Positions 60,123-64,000 of a stretch of DNA of 64,000 nucleotides are shown piece by piece. The stretch covers positions 5,208,001 through 5,272,000 of the forward strand of contig NC_060024.1 in NCBI RefSeq assembly GCF_021134715.1, in the 5' to 3' direction. Numbering within the stretch: the first letter of the stretch is position 1; every line of letters starts with the position of its first letter. Origin of the DNA: Daphnia pulex (taxonomy: Eukaryota > Arthropoda > Branchiopoda > Diplostraca > Daphniidae). A program made the position numbers and the translations under genes. Under the pieces are notes generated by a model, which worked only from the letters and a program-made list of their open reading frames with translations, was not told the DNA's origin and did no database searches.

Positions 60123-60475
60123 AATAAATTAAAATAAGGATCAATTTCTAAAAAAAAGGAAGTCGTAAAGAAAGAAGCTTGCTAAATAAGGATAAATTTC
60201 TCAAAAAGTTTACGTAAAAAAATAAACTTGCTAAATAAGGATAAATTTCTCAAAAAGTTTACGTAAAAAAATAAACTTGAAAAATATGGATAAATTTCTC
60301 AAAAAGTTTACGTAAAGAAATAAACTTGAAAAAGATGGATCCATTTCTCAAAAAGTTTATGTAAAGAAATAAACTTGAAAAATATGGCATTTCTCAAAAA
60401 GTTTACGTAAAGAAATAAACTTGGAAAATATGGATAAATTTCAAAAAAAATTGTCGTAAAGAAAGAAACTTACCT
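60123..60475 (-). repeat. 49-bp tandem repeat at an intron 5' end
   Basis: About seven units of GGATAAATTTCTCAAAAAGT..AATAAACTTG at 49-bp spacing (60192, 60241, 60290, 60339), the fifth shortened. On the minus strand the array begins at the splice donor GTAAGTTTCTTTACG of the preceding exon. Each unit carries a donor-like but altered CAAGTTTATTTCTTTACG. Confidence 0.8.
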
Positions 60476-60970
60476 AACTTAGCTATTATTGTTACATTCA
60501 ATACCGTCCAATTTTCTTTATCAACAACAGCTCTCTTATTTGTTATCAAATTTACCAATACAGTAACATTCTCTGCTACATCTTCATTTGGCCAATAACA
60601 TGTGGATTTATTCCCCGTCTTCTTGATCCACTCCAAAGGGGCATATCAAGCTGACTCGTGTCAGCAAGTAAATGAAATTTGACTGTGGCAAAAGACTACG
60701 AGATGAATTAGTGAAAATTAAACAATGAAAAAATCAACTTATTACTTACGTTTGTTGTGGCAAGAGTTGAAGGCAAACCACGCTACTTTGATGCCATCAC
60801 TTATCAGATAACTTTGGGAATTCGACCGGACACAGATTGTAAAAGATAGGGAATAAAGGCACACAAAACGACTTGGTAAAAGAGTAGCACCACCACGATA
60901 TAACAGTTTCGTAACAATAAAACACTTATTCCAATTTTTAGTTGTGGCTCTCATAACGTTGTCTTCCATC

Positions 60971-61560
60971 TTTTGTTTCCATACCTCTGCTGCTATTTAA
61001 GCGTTGCCACCAGGTTGCCACATGCCAGATCGCGAGAATTAGTCTTCTCATAAGCGGGAAAATTGCAAAGTCGTTTATTGAAGAATAGGGAATGCCAAAG
61101 GCTTTACATATGATTTCTGTTATGGGCCATGATTTTTGAGAGGATAAACTCAAAATTTTCACTGTATAAATGCCGAGTCGTGAAGATTGAAGGATTAAAA
61201 AATCAAATTTTTCACGAAGCACCGACATTAAAGTTTAGGCCTACAAACGATGAGACTACTACGACAAAACTTAAGTTGCCAAGTCTATTATTGCTGTTGC
61301 TTTTCATATATAATTTGTCATAAAAAAAAGAAAAAAAAGTTTTTCTATGAATATACAATTTGCGACGAGCCAGTTATCTAATTTAAAAATTAAAGACCAA
61401 TTAAAGGCGCTTATAATACCGTAACAATCGGTAAAATAAAGCACAGATTAAGACCGGAAAAAGCCATCTACTTGATGGCTTTTTTTGGTAATTCCCAATA
61501 CCAAGTTTTCACTCACAGTAAAAAATACCCGAAGTCCCCCAAAAAAATAATTGACCATTT
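60971..61560. other. No gene recognised
   Basis: AT-rich spacer. A small inverted repeat AAAAAGCCATC..GATGGCTTTTT lies at 61459-61486. Confidence 0.45.
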
Positions 61561-61563
61561 TAA

Positions 61564-62546
61564 CAAGCAATCCACCACTCAAGTGCACCAAATCCATGGA
61601 CCCCCCTTATTTTTCCCATTCCGCTATGGGACCTAAAAATCTGAAATAATTCAGGGATATCAAATTTTTTACTCCGGATTCACCTGTTTTTCCAGAATTG
61701 AAATATTCCCTGCCGTTCGGGAGATATTTAATGTTAAAGTTTGACTTTTTTCAAATTTTAACAATTTTGGGGGGTCTTTGGCATCGCTTTTTGGGTAAAT
61801 GCTAACATTAAAAAACAAACAAATTCAACCAAAAGTTTGCTCGGCCATCCCTTAACACCAATCCAAAAGGAATTTACATTTCGGATTAGATTGGCCGAGT
61901 TATTCCCAATCTAGTAAAGTGTAATTTTGACCAGTTTCCCACCCAGACTAGTCGCCATTTTTTATGACTCTCCCTCGCGTTCCTAGCGGATGACAGACGA
62001 AGCTACGCTTTCCTGGCCTTCACTTTAGACCGGGGGACATACTGTAGGCCTTTTCATATAGTCTAGTGACCGCCAATATGAAGCCCGAGGTGTAGAGAAC
62101 TCGTATGCTTCGTCTGTCATCCGCTAGGAACGCGAGGGAGAGTCATAAAAAATGGCGACTAGTCTGGGTGGGAAACTGGTCAAAATTACACTTTACTAGA
62201 TTGGGAATAACTCGGCCAATCTAATCCGAAATGTAAATTCCTTTTGGATCGGTGTTAAGGGATGGCCGAGCAAACTTTTAGTTGAATTTGTTTGTTTTTT
62301 AATGTTAGCATTTACCCAAAAAGCGATGCCAAAGACCCCCCAAAATTGTTAAAATTTGAAAAAAGTCAAACTTTAACATTAAATATCTCCCGAACGGCAG
62401 GGAATATTTCAATTCTGCAAGAACAGGTGAATCCGGAGTAAAAAATTGGATATCCCTGAATTATTTCAGATTTTTAGGTCCCATAGCGGAATGGGAAAAA
62501 TAAGGGGGGTCCATGGATTTGGTGCACTTGAGTGGTGGATTGCTTG
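61564..62546. mobile_element. TTAA-flanked fold-back element
   Basis: A 983-bp palindrome: arms of about 445 bp, starting CAAGCAATCCACCACTCAAG on both ends, around a spacer of about 95 bp near 62055. TTAA flanks both sides (61560-61563 and 62547-62550), the target of piggyBac- and Kolobok-type elements. The arms differ at a few positions. Non-coding. Confidence 0.8.
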
Positions 62547-62559
62547 TTAAAGACGTGTT

Positions 62560-63463
62560 TTAAACAGGTTGTATTATGAAAGGGGAAGACCAGTATGCAA
62601 TCGAGAATAAGCCGTCTTTCTCCGGTTGTTTTCAACGGTTTTGTGCTGACGTCTTTAGTCCCAAAATAAAACGCGGAGTGTTGTCTGGGGTGGATCTACA
62701 TTCGGATTGGTCATCAGCCATTGATGTACTTTGTGTTCTGGTTCAAGTGTACTCTGATGAGCCAGTTCAGAGGAAGATGAACTGCAAATAATAACAGAAC
62801 CACTGCCTTCTTCAATATCAGCTGCTGTTGTACTACAGTTTTCTCAGACTTCCCTTCTAAATTTAAGGGTAGTGATCTTGAAATTGGTTGACCATTTGCA
62901 GAACTACTCAACAAAGTATCTGGAAAACAAAACAAAAGGATAATTGTAAGTGCTTAAACTCAGGCACAATACAATATAATTATTGGCTAAAGGTTTACCA
63001 AAGAATTCAATTAGGAAGTCAGACAATAGCAATAACAATCTAAAGTCTAGTGAACTTGTTTATACCAATTTTCCATCCTCCCTCTCTACAAAAATCTTGT
63101 AAAAAGTGCTGCAGGGAAGAGGTAATTTTGCTCATCTTGGGTTTTCAAGTCATCTTTGCAGACTATAGTTTGACACACGCCACACAAAAGGGTTGGTTCG
63201 CCAGTTGAGTTTCTTGGTAGCTCAGTAATGCAGCCTCGACAAAAGTAATGTCCACATTTTGCTTCCACTGGGTCAAGTAGCAAACTGGTGCTAGAATAAT
63301 AAGAATAACATTATTAAACTTAAATGTAAACAGAAAACTTTTGTGGTGACATACCATTTGGAACATTCACTTAAATCACGAGTTTGTCCTATGAAGGTTC
63401 TCATTACCGACTCCTCTTCTTCACTCTTCATGTTAGAAACTGATTTTCTTTCAAGATTTTCAA
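62560..63463 (-). pseudogene. BRCA1/BARD1-like N-terminal RING part
   Basis: Exon 63463-63355 (ENLERKSVSNMKSEEEESV .. LSEC) and exon 63290-about 63085 join in phase. They form a C3HC4 RING finger: CSKC, CGHYFCRGC, CGVC, with a spacing typical of the BRCA1/BARD1 class. A third exon near 62936-62560 reads SSSANGQPISRSLPLNLEGK. It then needs a frame change at about 62830 to continue as IEEGSGSVIICSSSSELAHQ. It ends next to the TTAA fold-back. RING domains of this class recruit E2 enzymes for ubiquitination. Together with the BRCT piece 5 kb downstream on the same strand it may be one broken BRCA1-type gene, or two separate relics. The upstream ATG exon is not identified. Confidence 0.65.
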
Positions 63464-63503
63464 CTGTTGGTAAACAAAACGTATAAAACATTTGAGGTTT
63501 CAA

Positions 63504-64000
63504 TTTTTAATCAAACCCAGTGGAATATTTTTCTTAACTACCTGGATCCCTTACAAAATTCTGCTTACTTCCCTAACTCTTTTGGGCGCCAAAAACACAC
63601 GTGATTGCCGACGCCATCTAGCGCCGACTAATCGCGTTGGTTGTTAAACTGTAGGCAGCGTAGGGTAAGGTACCCGAAGGGAATGTTAAGGGTATACTAG
63701 TTGGTATAGTAGTATTGGTATAGTTTTATAAAGGCAGAGCTATAGAATAGTTATAGAATAATAATAATATTCTGTTATAAAGGTAGGCCTATTATTAAGA
63801 TTAATTAATAACATTAAAAAAAATGTATGCCCTTAGTTTCCTGAAGATGTAATATGCAGAAATCGAGAAAGAGATAAAAAGAATATTTCCGCATGTTTCT
63901 ATCCAAACATTAAATAAAAATTCAATTAAAAAAACCTAATATGATATGGCGCGGCGTAAGGGTAAGGCGTGACTTTGGTGCGGCGGAGGCTTCGCCCCGC
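63504..64000. other. No gene recognised
   Basis: AT-rich upstream flank with TAGGCCTA motifs. It could hold the promoter of the RING gene but shows no clear signal. Confidence 0.4.

Larger units (their letters stand above)
58490..60970 (-). pseudogene. DUF4806-type protein relic, split by a TIR element
   Basis: Minus-strand pieces: about 60970-60745 (ending KVAWFAFNSCHNK), 60640-60475 (EWIKKTGNKSTCYWPNEDVA .. WTVLNVTIIAKLG, then GTAAGT), 60118-60035 (YRGAQDQLKSAIDGEQVVST), and beyond the TIR element 58778-58741 and 58679-58490 (HQQSAIADIQEVGPSHQK). The W..CYWP..V..LI...W..V.I...G then YR-A pattern is the N-terminal part I recall of arthropod DUF4806-associated proteins, whose function is unknown. 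The TIR element 58779-60031 interrupts the exon. After conceptual removal of one TC copy a TAA lies in the reading, so this copy is probably dead. It lies between the BRCT and RING pieces, same strand. Confidence 0.4.

Overview
The window is an animal (eukaryotic) genomic segment. It has multi-exon genes with GT..AG introns, long AT-rich spacers and many nested transposable elements. Three things point to a branchiopod crustacean of the Daphnia type, by inference rather than database search: the recurrent AGGCCTAT-type motif in non-coding DNA, a fibrinogen-like/C1q gene architecture, and a degenerate DNMT3 methyltransferase. No bacterial, organellar or rRNA features were seen.

Layout. 0-6 kb: two paralogous retropepsin-like coding fragments (one ending in a CCHC zinc knuckle), a Tc1-type fold-back element, an LTR-like promoter block, a frameshifted ankyrin-repeat ORF and an unrecognised acidic ORF. 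7.36-12.26 kb: a non-coding LTR retroelement arranged LTR-internal-LTR-internal-LTR. 13.6-15.8 kb: a TIR element with 190-bp internal repeats and a tRNA-like module. 16.3-20.2 kb: two tandem decayed copies of a DNMT3 gene. 21.2-22.9 kb: a fibrinogen-like/C1q gene that looks broken. 23.7-24.7 kb: a Mutator-like MITE. 25.2-27.4 kb: a tubulin cofactor D (TBCD) pseudogene abutting 27.5-28.65 kb TSEN54. 28.8-30.3 kb: sorbitol dehydrogenase, the one clearly complete gene (350 aa, 7 exons). 31.1-37.1 kb: a 6-kb LINE with its own TIR-element insertion. It sits beside, and probably inside, a gag/LTR fragment (37.1-38.95 kb). 39-41.9 kb: decayed transposon-like coding sequence. 41.95-48.93 kb: a 7-kb giant inverted-repeat unit flanked by an 8-bp direct repeat. 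Its arms carry broken TBL1/ebi fragments and its spacer carries the open 3' half of CCDC22. 49.8-50.4 kb: another tRNA-like TIR element. 51.5-52.1 kb: a LINE RNase H relic. 54.2-55.5 kb: an AT-hook/low-complexity ORF and a RING-like relic. 55.9-63.5 kb: BRCT and RING pieces of a BRCA1/BARD1-like gene on the minus strand, separated by a DUF4806-type gene relic, a tRNA-like TIR element, a 49-bp tandem array and a TTAA-flanked fold-back.

Main idea. Four unrelated-looking TIR elements (13579-15801, 35470-36110, 49814-50421, 58779-60031) share an architecture I cannot match to a named superfamily. Their termini begin CCC, each is flanked by a 2-bp TN duplication (TT, TA, TG, TC), the interior is filled with degenerate copies of a short motif, and each contains one tRNA-like pol III A-box/B-box module. 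The giant inverted repeat also carries such a module in each arm. Apart from SORD, TSEN54 (5' end not found) and the CCDC22 fragment, almost every gene here has frameshifts or stops. The region is either a graveyard of duplicated gene pieces in a transposon-rich block or contains homopolymer errors in the assembly. Both readings are flagged where they matter.
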